In this document: positions 1 to 9,450 of the stretch, piece after piece
Layout of the letters: every line of letters starts with the position of its first letter
Numbering within the stretch: position 1 is the first letter of the stretch
Assembly: GCA_020629635.1 (NCBI GenBank)
Contig: JAHDCX010000008.1
Coordinates: forward strand, 62,001 to 126,000
DNA: 64,000 bases
Direction: 5' to 3'
Origin: Acidimicrobiales bacterium
Lineage (GTDB): Bacteria; Actinomycetota; Acidimicrobiia; Acidimicrobiales; SHLQ01
Position numbers and translations under genes: made by a program
Notes under the pieces: model-generated
What the model was told of the DNA's origin: nothing
Database searches by the model: none
Seen by the model: only the letters and a program-made list of their open reading frames with translations

Positions 1-255
1 CACCTCCTCGACCTTGATCGGCTCGGCGACCGAATCGAGGGTGCCTGCTGCGTCGCGAAGGTCGGGAAGCCGGACCGACCGTCGGATGGGTGTCTCGGCC
101 AGAGGTGCCTGGTCGATGTCGAGGATTTCCAGCTCTCTTCTCGCCCGGTCGACATCGACGTCAGGGTCCAAGCAAAAGAGGTCGCTGGTGGTGATCTGCC
201 GCACGGTGATGCCGGACTGGAGCAACCTCCTCGTGGCCTGATCCTCAGCTCGCAT
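1..255 (-). CDS. Hypothetical protein, N-terminal part (possible CBS domain)
   Basis: An open frame on the minus strand starts with ATG at 253-255 and is still open at the window edge, so only its first 85 residues are visible. The start is preceded by a purine-rich GAGAGGGGG about six bases upstream. It lies 32 bp downstream of the helicase stop in the same direction, so it is probably the last visible gene of the restriction-modification operon. Residues about 15-55 read like one half of a CBS domain (a TSDLF-x-LDPDVDVD turn followed by a short helix), but the similarity is weak. The function is unknown. Confidence 0.55.
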   Translation of the reverse strand, partial: MRAEDQATRRLLQSGITVRQITTSDLFCLDPDVDVDRARRELEILDIDQAPLAETPIRRSVRLPDLRDAAGTLDSVAEPIKVEEV

Positions 256-287
256 GAGGGCCCCCTCTCGGAACTGGCATGGTTGCG

Positions 288-2816
288 CTACCCGGTGACG
301 TATGGGGCAGAGGCTTGCCCGGTGTACAGGGCGGCGACCTCTGCTCCCTCGAAGCTCCGGACTTCGTCACGGACGACCTCTTCGCCGAGGTCGAGGTAGC
401 GGAGCCCGTCGGTGGTCTTGGTGATCGACTCGACCCGTACGAACGAGCCTCCGTGGTGCTCAGCGAAGTCGGCGAGTGCGATGAGCTTGTTGCGGGCATC
501 GGCGAGATGGTCGCCGTGCGGATCGACGATGGATGCCGCCAAGGTGCCGTTGTCGAGGCGAGAGATGACTACGAAGTCGGGTTGAAGTGACGTCCACCGG
601 CCGTCGTCGCGCTGATAGGCAATCCGAAGCGCTGCGGGCGTCGCTCTCGATGGGTTGCGGTACCAGGCGACAGTCGTTTCGCGGGCGATCTCGGTCTCGA
701 TCACCTCGGTCTCCCAGCTGTTCAGCTGTGCGGGGAACATTCCCTCGGCGTCGCTGAACAGGTGCTTCGCGAAGACCGGAAGTGGCCCTGTGGATCCCGC
801 AGTCGCGGTGGTCAAGTTGTCTCGCAGGTCGATGGTTGCTGCCTCCGGGGCGGTCGTCATCTCTTGCACGCGGCGATAGGCGTCGCGGGTCGACCCGGTG
901 GTGTTCTTGATGGCGACGGCGTGATCGCTCAGCCGGGCTTGTACCCACGCAGTCGCAGCAGCATCGAGCGCGCCCAGAACGCCGCTCACGCTGAACAGCG
1001 CGGCGACCTCGACGCGGACCGACAGGGTGTCGGCGTCGTCGCCGGCCCTGTCGACGCGATACCGGTAGTAATCCTTACCTGCTCCTTCCGGCACCGAGCT
1101 GATGACCTTGCGTGTGTCGCGGTCGAGGTCGGCGAGGTGGGTCGCAATTTGGCGGGTGGACCGCTGCACGGCCTGGCCTTGGGCATCCAGAACATCGGTG
1201 GCGACGTCGGTCGTCTCGAAGTCGGCGACTTTCGCCTCGACCTCGTCGGCGTACTTCGCTGCCTGGCCGTCGAGTTCGGAGTTCAGCACCTTCGTGAGCT
1301 GCTGGCCTGCATCGGCGACGAGTGCGGATCCTGACACGTCATCGCAGAGCAGCTGTGCCAGCTTTCGTGCGCGACGCAACGGGCTCGCCAAGGTGTCAGG
1401 GGTTGGGATGCTCGGCAGCGACTCGACGAACTCGAACACTTGCGCAGGGAGCGAACCGTTTCGCTCGAAAGTCTTCGGGTCCCGACTGACTGTCGCGCCG
1501 ACGCGGCCGTCACGGCCGCTGGCGCCTTCGCCCTCGAGTTCCGCCTTGATCGTTTCGAGCGCAGCCCTGTTGAAATTCGGCAGGTAACACGAGACCGAGT
1601 TCAGCGCGTCGTCGGTGGCGATCCTGTGGGCAAGCGGCTGACGCACCATGCGGCCGACGATCTGGGCAATGTGCGTGGCGTCCTTCGCTGGTCGCTCGGA
1701 GTACATGACCTCGGCTCGAGGGCAGTCCCAGCCGGTCGAGATCGCCGTCTTCGCCAAGACAACTCGGATGTCGTCATCGGACTGGATCGACTCCGGGGAG
1801 ACCCACCGGATGGTTCGCGATGGCAGCGCGATCGTTTCGTGCTCGCCGAAGACGTTCACGACGGCGTCGGCATGCAGGCCTGGCCATTCGGCATCGATGA
1901 CAGCCATCAATTCGGTCAGCTTCGAGTCGGACGCCTTGTCCGGCACCTGCACGACCATCACAGGAAGCACCGAGGGCTCGCTCTCCTCGGCGGCGTACGT
2001 TGCCCAGCGAGCCTCGTAGTCGAGCGTTGCCTTCACTGCCTCGCGCAACAGCGTCGTCGAGAACGTTCCCGACTCGTCGGGTTGGTCGATCCCGATCTCG
2101 TCCTTGACGAGTCCCGAGGCCCGGACAAGGTCGATGTCGACCTCGACAGCCGGATACTGCGTGCGCTCGTCGAGCCCCGACATCGCGGCGGCGAAACGGT
2201 CGATCGTTGCGGAGATCCCCCACACGGCGGGAACCGGCGGGTTGGTGCCCGGCTGGCCGTCGATGATGCGCTTCACGATCGTCTTGCGGTCCCGCGACGA
2301 CTTCATGCCCTTGTGGGCCTCGTCGAGCACCAGGTAGAGGTCGACCCGACCGTCATTGATCGTGTTCGCGATGATGTCCCACATCGAGTACTGCCGCTTG
2401 TTGCTCGAGCCCTGTGCCAGCCCGGCGTTCTTCGAGAGCTTCTGGACGTTGAGGAAGTAGACCCGACCCGGAGAAAGCTGGGAGTCCATGAAGTCGTTGT
2501 CGATGGTGTAGAGCTGATTGACCGCCAACATGTCCGAGGCGGCGAGCATCTTGTTGCGCGTCTGGCTGTTGAGAGCAGGGTCGTCGGTGACCCACAAGAA
2601 GCAGGCCCGAGGATCAGCCTCGACACCGAGGTCAGCCGATCCGTGGAATGTTGCCTCGATGACCGCCGTGGCGATCACCGTCTTGCCCGAACCCGTGATC
2701 GCCGACAGTGCGAACGATGAACGGTAGCCGCCGCTCAAATCGTGGCGGGCCCGCTTCAGACGGTCGAGGCACCCAACTGCTGCCTCGCGCTGATAGTCGA
2801 ACAGCTCGAACCTCAT
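288..2816 (-). CDS. Type III restriction enzyme Res-like DEAD/DEAH helicase
   Basis: This 842-residue protein is an SF2 helicase of the type III restriction (Res) kind, expected to translocate on DNA with the methyltransferase encoded just upstream. Walker A is TGSGKT at residues 41-46, the DEAH box is at 165-168, motif III SAT at 202-204, and the arginine-finger motif QIVGRMVRQ lies near 390. The C-terminal 100 residues contain PDF followed by DPHGDH, where type III nucleases normally have PD...(D/E)xK, so the nuclease site looks altered. The start codon overlaps the methyltransferase stop (ATGA, 2813-2816), which implies translational coupling. I infer a restriction or related antiphage role. 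Confidence 0.88.
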   Translation of the reverse strand: MRFELFDYQREAAVGCLDRLKRARHDLSGGYRSSFALSAITGSGKTVIATAVIEATFHGSADLGVEADPRACFLWVTDDPALNSQTRNKMLAASDMLAVNQLYTIDNDFMDSQLSPGRVYFLNVQKLSKNAGLAQGSSNKRQYSMWDIIANTINDGRVDLYLVLDEAHKGMKSSRDRKTIVKRIIDGQPGTNPPVPAVWGISATIDRFAAAMSGLDERTQYPAVEVDIDLVRASGLVKDEIGIDQPDESGTFSTTLLREAVKATLDYEARWATYAAEESEPSVLPVMVVQVPDKASDSKLTELMAVIDAEWPGLHADAVVNVFGEHETIALPSRTIRWVSPESIQSDDDIRVVLAKTAISTGWDCPRAEVMYSERPAKDATHIAQIVGRMVRQPLAHRIATDDALNSVSCYLPNFNRAALETIKAELEGEGASGRDGRVGATVSRDPKTFERNGSLPAQVFEFVESLPSIPTPDTLASPLRRARKLAQLLCDDVSGSALVADAGQQLTKVLNSELDGQAAKYADEVEAKVADFETTDVATDVLDAQGQAVQRSTRQIATHLADLDRDTRKVISSVPEGAGKDYYRYRVDRAGDDADTLSVRVEVAALFSVSGVLGALDAAATAWVQARLSDHAVAIKNTTGSTRDAYRRVQEMTTAPEAATIDLRDNLTTATAGSTGPLPVFAKHLFSDAEGMFPAQLNSWETEVIETEIARETTVAWYRNPSRATPAALRIAYQRDDGRWTSLQPDFVVISRLDNGTLAASIVDPHGDHLADARNKLIALADFAEHHGGSFVRVESITKTTDGLRYLDLGEEVVRDEVRSFEGAEVAALYTGQASAPYVTG

Positions 2817-4918
2817 GAGCCCGCCCCGGTGTTGATAGCGAACGTCGACAAGTAGTTCTCGTAGAGCCGAACCACGTCGACACCGTCAGGAAGCTCTGCA
2901 GCGACGTTGGCGAACTCCGATGCCGAATCGGTGACCACGAACACGTGAGTCAGCGATTCAGGGAGCTTCTCGACAAAGGTCCGCCACCGATCCGAGTTGA
3001 AGAGCACTGCGTAGTGCTCGCTCATCACGTACGGCTTCCGGCGACCGGCGCTGTCGTGAGACTCGGTCAGCACTGGCCCGACCGATCCGGCGCGAATCCA
3101 GAGCAGTGGAGCGATGGCCTCGAACGCCTTGTCCAGTTCAACAGCCTCGGCATCGAGGTACTCGAGCTCCACGAACTCCACGTTCTCCTCGAAGCCCTCC
3201 GCCATCGGAAACTCGTCAGTGAACTTGTAGTCGCCGTTCACCGGCTCACCTTCGGGCGTGATTCCGGTGATCGCAGCCTGGATCCGAGGACGGGTGATGT
3301 ACTCAAAGATCCCCAAGCGCTCCCACGCGGCGTCGCCGGTGCGATGACCGGCAGCGGCGAGACGCCGTGCCTCTTCCTCGGACACCTCGTTGTTCGTGAC
3401 CACGATGGAACGGCGGGTGCCGCCATCCTGTCGGTTGAGCCTCGCAACCGCGTGGGCGGTGGTGCCCGAGCCGACGAAGAAGTCCAGGACGATTGCATTT
3501 GGCTTGCTCCCGACGGCAACTCGCAGCGTGTCTTCTACTGCGTACAGCGACTTGGGGTAGGGGAAGTCGCGCCCTGGAATAAACCGTCGGTTGAGTTTCG
3601 TCCCGTAATCGCGAGCGAAGTGAGACCGGAGGTTCCAGACTGTTGCCGGTGTCGAGGTATTTGCAGCTCCGTCTGCAAGGGCGACCTCAAGGCCGCCGTA
3701 CTGATCGCGGCCGGTGACGACAAAGGTGCCTTCCTCGATCTTGCGAAGGGTTCCTGGGCGCATATAGGTGATCGGCCGACTCTTCGTTTCCGGATTCCAC
3801 TGACCTAAGCGCGCTGTGCCAGCTGCGAGGAACTCTCGCATCTTCGACGAGCTGAAGCGCCAGGTTTGCTCTCGGCCCGAGGTTGCCAAGGGCCACAGCA
3901 CAGTTGCCCCCGCGGGGGGTTGGTACTCGTCGATGGGTTCGTCGGGTTCTAGTGGCTCTCCGACTGAGAGCAGGTCCCCGGTTTCGCCGTCGAGGTGGAC
4001 TGGATAGAAGAGGTTGGGTCGCGCCTCACGAAGCGCAGAGCCTGGGCCCGTGCGTATCGCGGAGAACCACAGTGTCCCTGTTGTTGCGTCCTCCTTGGCC
4101 TCTTCCAGCATGCTGGTGATCCATCGCGCGGTGACGGCGTCGCCGAAGAACGCGAAGAAGATGTTCTCCTCGACGCGCGAGAGCCGACCTGGGCGAGTGG
4201 ATCCGGCGTGGTTCGTCACCGCAGTGGCCATCTGAATCTCGGCGGAACGGAACGTCTGCTCAAGCAGGAGCTCCAGCTTCGAGCGTTCCTTCTCGTCGAT
4301 CGTGACGATCAGCACCGAGTCCTCGGGATTCAGCAGCTTCTTCGCCAACAGCAGTCGGCGCTGCATGAAGGCGAGCCATTTCGAGTGGCGGTAGGCGTCG
4401 TCGCCGTCGACGTAGTCGTTGTTGTACTTCCAGTCGCGGGCGCCGGTGTTGTAGGGCGGGTCGATGTAGATGCAGTCGACCTTGCCGGCATGGGTGAACT
4501 GGAGGGCTTCGAGGGCGTGGTAGTTCTCTCCCTTGATGACGACATGTGCCGGCTTGTCGCCGCCACGCTCGATTGAGCCGAGTCGCTTCAGCCCCGGGTA
4601 GATGGGCTCGCCGAACTCGGCCACCGCGACGAGGTCCTCGACCGGCACGGTCTCCTCCCCATCGGGCCCGGCGAGCATTGCGTGGCCGCTGCGCACTCGC
4701 AGGACGACGCGTTGCTCGTCCTCCATACCGTCCCGGCGAACCACCTTGGTCCCACGTCGGATGCCGTGCTGGGGAAGCGCGACCCGTTCGGGAAGGTGTT
4801 CCTCGAACACGAGCCCGAACTGCCGCTTCTGTCGAAGCTTCGTGATCTGAGCCGCCAAGTCTCGTCGGAGCGCTTCGTCATCGACCCGTGCCAGAAGCGC
4901 GTCGAGCTCGTCAGCCAC
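2813..4918 (-). CDS. Site-specific DNA-methyltransferase, type III Mod-like (adenine, beta class)
   Basis: This 701-residue protein is an amino-methyltransferase of the type III Mod family, expected to transfer a methyl group from SAM to adenine and to give the specificity of the R-M pair. Motif IV DPPYNTG starts at residue 153 and the SAM-binding FVGSGTT motif follows near residue 484; that order (IV before I) defines the beta class. The start is GTG at 4918. It overlaps the helicase gene by four bases. Upstream are 170 bp without a clear gene, then a truncated co-directional gene, so part of the original operon has been lost. Confidence 0.9.
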   Translation of the reverse strand: MADELDALLARVDDEALRRDLAAQITKLRQKRQFGLVFEEHLPERVALPQHGIRRGTKVVRRDGMEDEQRVVLRVRSGHAMLAGPDGEETVPVEDLVAVAEFGEPIYPGLKRLGSIERGGDKPAHVVIKGENYHALEALQFTHAGKVDCIYIDPPYNTGARDWKYNNDYVDGDDAYRHSKWLAFMQRRLLLAKKLLNPEDSVLIVTIDEKERSKLELLLEQTFRSAEIQMATAVTNHAGSTRPGRLSRVEENIFFAFFGDAVTARWITSMLEEAKEDATTGTLWFSAIRTGPGSALREARPNLFYPVHLDGETGDLLSVGEPLEPDEPIDEYQPPAGATVLWPLATSGREQTWRFSSSKMREFLAAGTARLGQWNPETKSRPITYMRPGTLRKIEEGTFVVTGRDQYGGLEVALADGAANTSTPATVWNLRSHFARDYGTKLNRRFIPGRDFPYPKSLYAVEDTLRVAVGSKPNAIVLDFFVGSGTTAHAVARLNRQDGGTRRSIVVTNNEVSEEEARRLAAAGHRTGDAAWERLGIFEYITRPRIQAAITGITPEGEPVNGDYKFTDEFPMAEGFEENVEFVELEYLDAEAVELDKAFEAIAPLLWIRAGSVGPVLTESHDSAGRRKPYVMSEHYAVLFNSDRWRTFVEKLPESLTHVFVVTDSASEFANVAAELPDGVDVVRLYENYLSTFAINTGAGS

Positions 4919-5088
4919 GTGTGGCCTGTCGAGTCGGCTGGCAGGGATCTGTCATTCGCATCACGCCGCTCGACTATAGGAGTCGCCAGGCGCCTGGAGG
5001 GGAAACGGATGAGGGTTGACGGCGGGTCCCGCCCGCCAGCCGCGCTCCGATCGCCAGGCTCCTCTCGAAGTACTGCTCGCGCTCCCGA

Positions 5089-5460
5089 TCATGAGCGATC
5101 GCGAATCGCGTAGCCGCGCAGCTCGGGTTCGATGGCCTCGGCGAAGCGGAGGATGGCGTCTCGCACCTCGGGGCGGTCGGTGTCGATGAGCGACTCCCAG
5201 GGGACGTCGTCGCGGTCGACCAGGTCGAGGAGTGTGAGGCCGGGGAACTTGCGGCCGTACTCGGCGTTGATCAGCTCCCACACCTTGCGGCCGAGGAGCA
5301 CCTCCGAGGTCCGCCGGTAGGCCCGCCTCGGAACGTCGGCGTTGAGCGAGAACCGGGTGGCCGCCGCGTTGTAGCGCTCCACGAGCCGGCCCATCTCGGC
5401 GAACAGCTCATCAGAATCGCTGACCTTGTCGACCAAGTGATTCTGCGCCACGAACACACC
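5089..5460 (-). pseudogene. C-terminal fragment of an unknown protein
   Basis: About 120 codons on the minus strand encode a plausible protein end, with mixed charged and hydrophobic helices (for example RRAYRRTSEVLLGRKVWELI) and a TGA stop at 5089-5091. The open frame continues leftward into 5461-5916, but there it is only the antisense of the coupling-protein fragment. The real gene therefore lost its 5' part at about 5.43-5.46 kb. It lies upstream of and co-directional with the Mod/Res pair, so it may have been the first gene of that operon. I do not recognise the family. Confidence 0.5.
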
Positions 5461-5940
5461 GGCCGGGCCCTCGACACCGAACTGCTCCTGCTGCTCGACG
5501 AGACCGCCAACGTGCCCCTCGCCCAACTCCCGCACTGGGCCTCCACCGTCGCCGGCTACGGCATCCAGCTCGTCACTGTGTGGCAATCGAAAGCCCAGAT
5601 CGACGCTGCCTACGGACCTTCGGCCGACACCGTCATCGCCAACCACCTCACACAGGTCTACTTCCCCGGCATCCGAGACCTCGCCACCATCCGCTACGTC
5701 TCCGAGCTCCTCGGCACCGAACACCAGCCCGGCTACGTGAACGGACCGACGATCACCGAGATCCACCAATTCGGACGAGACACCGCCACCGGCGTGCCCC
5801 TCGTGCCCTCCAACGTGCTGCGCCAGCTCGGCCAGGACGACCGGCTCGTCATCACCAACAACAAGCCCCCCGCACACGCCCACGCCCTCGACCGGATTCC
5901 GAGGAGATCGCGCCACCTCAACCGACCAGCCGAGTCCTGA
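5455..5940 (+). pseudogene. Truncated type IV coupling protein (VirD4/TraG-like), C-terminal part
   Basis: The plus-strand frame encodes the C-terminal quarter of a conjugation coupling ATPase. It has a Walker B strand (LLLLLDETANV), the motif LPHWASTVAGYGIQLVTVWQ and the following VIANHLTQVYFPGIRD, as in TraG/TraD proteins of actinobacterial conjugative elements. The N-terminal Walker A domain is absent, and sequence to the left belongs to an unrelated antisense gene fragment. It is followed 150 bp later by an integrase gene in the same direction. This is a remnant of an integrative conjugative element and cannot support transfer by itself. Confidence 0.75.
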
Positions 5941-6091
5941 CCCGGATCCTGTCCCGACGGACCACCGGCCGCAAGCTCGTTCGTCCTCGGCCTGCGGCCT
6001 CCGGGCGCTCCAACTTGCCCCCGCCGCCCCGCCGGAAGAACTGGGCTACCAGGAACTCGACGCACCCCTGCGAACACCAAGGAACGAACCC

Positions 6092-7269
6092 ATGCCGAGA
6101 CGACAGCCCGGAGTCACCAAGTGCACCACCAGCGATGGACGCACCTTCTGGCAGTACGTCGTCGACCTCGGCGACGACCCCGACACCGGCAAGCGCCGCC
6201 AACGCCGCAAGCGCGGATTCGCCACCCAAGCCGACGCGTCCGCCGCGCTCGACGAGGCCCGCCGGGCGATCGAGGCCGGCGGGTTCCTGTTCGACGTCGA
6301 GCAGATGACCTTCATCGAGTACCTGGAGCACTGGCTCGAGGGCTTGCCCCAGACCGACATGAAGCCCCGGACGATCAGTGACTATCGCAACGAGACCCGC
6401 CGCTACATCAAGCCCCACCTCGGCGACGTCAGCTCACGAAGCTGACGCCCTTGCACCTCGAGCGCCTCTACCGGACCCTCATGGCCGAAGGCGGCAGGGG
6501 AGGGCGGCCGCTGTCGCCGAAGACCGTCCTCCGTGTGCACCGTGTGATCCGCAAGGCCATCGGCGACGCCGAACGCAAGGGCATCCTCCAGCGCAACGTT
6601 GCCCGCCTCGCCGACAAGCCCAGCACCGCCCAGCTCGACACCGAGCGCCCCGCCTGGACACCCGACGAACTCCGCACCTTTCTCGCAGCCGCCGAGGGCG
6701 ACGAGCTGTTCGCCCTCTACCGACTGGCCGCGCTCACCGGCATGCGCCGAAGCGAACTCTGCGGCCTGCGGTGGGAGGACGTCAGCCTCGCCGACCAGAC
6801 CGTACGCGTCCGCCAGACCCTCGGTGTCACGAACGGAGTGCCCCGGGTCAGCACCCCGAAGTCACGCCGGTCACGGCGTGTGATCGACATCGACGACCGC
6901 ACGACCGACATCCTCCGAACGCACGCCGGCCAACAACGCCAAGCAGCCGAGTTCGTGGGGGAGGGCTGGACCGACACCGGCTACGTCTTCGCCACCGTCA
7001 TCGGCACCCCGCAGCACCCCGACAACGTATCGAAGCGCTTCGTGGCGCTCGTCCGCACCCTCGAGGTCCGCTACCTCACCCTCTACGGCCTCCGCCACAC
7101 GCACGCGACCCACCTGCTGGCGATGGGCAAGAACCCGAGGATGGTCAGCGAACGCCTCGGCCACGCCGACGTCGCCTTCACCCTCCAGGTCTACGGCCAC
7201 GTCCTCCCCGGCCACCAACGCGAAGCCGCCGAGGCCGCGGCGGGTCTCGTGGACGACGATCGATACTGA
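6092..7269 (+). pseudogene. Tyrosine integrase broken by one frameshift
   Basis: Two adjacent frames together give a normal actinobacterial phage/ICE integrase of about 390 residues. The first (6092-6445) has the AP2-like arm-binding and SAM-like core-binding domains and ends HLGDVSSRS-stop. The second continues as QLTKLTPLHLERLY if one base is restored near 6430-6433. The catalytic residues are intact in the second part: Arg in TGMRRSELCGLRW, the box LRHTHATHLL, His in LGHADVAF and Tyr in VYGHV. The start ATG 6092 has AAGGAA upstream. The gene is convergent with the RT gene, four bases apart. The lesion could be a real mutation or a sequencing error. Confidence 0.85.
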
Positions 7270-7273
7270 CCCC

Positions 7274-9358
7274 TCACGCCGTCGGATGAGCGGCTCGAAA
7301 CAACTCCTCGGCTCTCCGGTCACGGAGCCTGTCGGGGTTGGCCTCAAGCTGTCGTAGCGACGACGAGATGAAACCGGACATCTTCGCTGGAGCTCCGGAG
7401 CGGAGAATCGGCAACAACATCAGTGGCCGAACGTGAACGTGGTGGCGGTTGGGCATCAGCCTGATCGCTGGCCGTAGGAGGTTCAGCGCGACTCCCACAG
7501 CCTTCTCGTCGTTGCGCTGAAGCGAGTCGAGATAGCGGAGGGCCATGACGTCACTCCACGGCAGACCTGGCAGCGCCTCGGCCGTGAGCAGCCGGTCAGG
7601 CTTGTTGATGGCGGCCGCGAGCACGGCTGTCTGGATGCGAGCGTGCGACTTTGGTTCGCACCGACTGGCCACCAGGTTCACAACGTCGTCATGAAGCTCG
7701 TGATCGCCGAACTTCGCGATGACCGGCACTGCCGCCGCGGCCAATCGGTCGGCCAGAGTCCCCGCTCTTTGTCCGGGCGGATCGATCTGATCCCGGACGA
7801 GGCGCCAGGTGCTAGTCGCAATCGCCGAGTGGCCGGATTCGCCCAGCGAATTTGGGGCTGATCCGATCGTCTCGAGGATCAGCAGCGGGACGTCTCCGTA
7901 GATATCGGATACCTCGGAGGCGAGCCTCAGGAGCTCCGCCGCTGTGGCCTCGGTCAGCGGGAATGAACGAACGTACTCGAGCAGCTGCGTGACGCTGTCG
8001 GGCAGAGCCCGCAAGTCGGCCAATGCCTCGGTCGTGAACTGGCCGCAGCCAGCTCGCCTAAGCACTGCGTAGTAGCGCCGAAGGACGCGGTCCCAGCGGC
8101 GCGGCTTGTCCAGGAGTGCTCGGTGAGCCTCGAATCGCAAGGAGAGCTCCTGGAGCAGCTCGTCCGGCGGCGACATCTGACGCAGTGGCCCGTGTTCGAG
8201 CGATGCCAGCTGCTGCTCGACGTCCTCTAGCCAACCGTTCTCCTCCGCCATTGCGTTCCTGAGGTACGTCTCGGTGGTGACGACACGAGTCTTGGCTGTG
8301 TTGGGGTAGAGACCAAGCGGCTCGAGCGCCCGTTGCAGCCGTGCAATCAGGCGATGCCCCATCTCAACGCTCTCGGCACCAATCACGAAGTCGTCCATGA
8401 ATCGGCTGTACAGAAGCGCCTCGCCTTCGGTGTCGAAGTACCGGTCAACGCCAACAAGCAGGCTGTGGGCGATCGCTCTACTGGAGTCGAAGCCCTCCTG
8501 CGGGATGCCCATCGTCGGGGAATCGGCGTAGCCGGGGTGCGGTAGCGATCGGCGGATCAATGAGATGCAGAGTCGGACGACCTCCTTCTCGAGCGACGTG
8601 TGGCTGTGAAGGTGTTCCCGCACGACTTCAAGGTCGATCGAAGTAAAGAAGTTGGCGATGTCGCTCTCAACGACGTAGGGGCACGAGTCACAGATGTGGG
8701 CGATGATGCCTTGCTTCTGGAGCCAGATCTTGAACCAGTCGTCCTCGTAGCTCTCGGTGTCCGAGAGTGCGATCGGGCGGCGCTTCTTCTCGCTCGTCTC
8801 GTCCTCATCGTTCGCGCGTGTTGGCGTTGAAGCCGATGCTTCTTTCCCTTCGACCTCGAACTCGGGCTCGTCGTGATTCTCATCAACTTCGCCATCAACC
8901 CGCGCCCGAGCCGCGAGCTTCGCCAACCTGTCGGCGTCCTCCAGTGTTGCCCCGGTCCAGGTGCGCAAGTCCCGCTTCAAGTCTGGCTCAGCTCGCAGGA
9001 CGAGAGCGCGATACACGAGAGCGTCGCGCGGCGACATCACCGCAAGGGGCCGGGATAGGCCGGTCGCCTTCGCTCCTCGCACGATGACCGCTGGCTCCGG
9101 CGTGAACGTCGCTGTCAGGAGATCCTGGGAGAGCCTCTCGATGAAGGTGTGGAGACCCCACTCGTATGCGGCGAACTGAACCGGGTCTTGTGCGAGGTAG
9201 AAGTCTCGGAGGCGCGCAGAGCGCAGACCTCTCCGAACGTGGCGCTTCCAGACCGCTGAGAGCAGCCCAGGGTCAGCGACCGTGGCCATCGAGGTCTGCT
9301 TCGGCGGCGAAGGCCGTGGGTCCTCTGGCGGCTGCTGGCCGTTCCGATCTCCTGCCAC
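7274..9358 (-). CDS. RNA-directed DNA polymerase, candidate antiphage (DRT/Abi-type) reverse transcriptase
   Basis: The 694-residue protein has an RT palm: SRPLAVMSPRDALVYRALV (RT2), VVESDIANFFTSID (RT3, first catalytic Asp), GIPQEGFDSSRAIAHSLL (RT4), YSRFMDDFVIG (RT5, the FMDD form of YxDD) and LGLYPNTAKTRVV (RT6). An acidic insert lies between RT2 and RT3. About 300 helical residues follow the palm and show no maturase or thumb motifs of group II introns. This layout is known from unknown-group and abortive-infection RTs used in phage defence. The GTG at 9358 opens the frame; ATG at 9289 is an alternative start. It lies between a broken integrase and tRNA-Lys. The family is clear; the defence role is inference. 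Confidence 0.85.
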   Translation of the reverse strand: MAGDRNGQQPPEDPRPSPPKQTSMATVADPGLLSAVWKRHVRRGLRSARLRDFYLAQDPVQFAAYEWGLHTFIERLSQDLLTATFTPEPAVIVRGAKATGLSRPLAVMSPRDALVYRALVLRAEPDLKRDLRTWTGATLEDADRLAKLAARARVDGEVDENHDEPEFEVEGKEASASTPTRANDEDETSEKKRRPIALSDTESYEDDWFKIWLQKQGIIAHICDSCPYVVESDIANFFTSIDLEVVREHLHSHTSLEKEVVRLCISLIRRSLPHPGYADSPTMGIPQEGFDSSRAIAHSLLVGVDRYFDTEGEALLYSRFMDDFVIGAESVEMGHRLIARLQRALEPLGLYPNTAKTRVVTTETYLRNAMAEENGWLEDVEQQLASLEHGPLRQMSPPDELLQELSLRFEAHRALLDKPRRWDRVLRRYYAVLRRAGCGQFTTEALADLRALPDSVTQLLEYVRSFPLTEATAAELLRLASEVSDIYGDVPLLILETIGSAPNSLGESGHSAIATSTWRLVRDQIDPPGQRAGTLADRLAAAAVPVIAKFGDHELHDDVVNLVASRCEPKSHARIQTAVLAAAINKPDRLLTAEALPGLPWSDVMALRYLDSLQRNDEKAVGVALNLLRPAIRLMPNRHHVHVRPLMLLPILRSGAPAKMSGFISSSLRQLEANPDRLRDRRAEELFRAAHPTA

Positions 9359-9450
9359 CCGCTGTCCACCTTCCGTCCGGGCCCAGGATATTTGTGGTGA
9401 GTGCGGATCTCATGTGACCACGGTGTGACCACGGGGCCGTTTCGGCCCGG

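Noticed and set aside
1440-2720. Plus-strand frame of 426 codons inside the helicase gene
   Set aside because: Antisense shadow of a gene with clear SF2 motifs.
9413-9436. Short tandem of GTGACCACG
   Set aside because: Two copies only, no flanking structure; not a CRISPR or VNTR of note.
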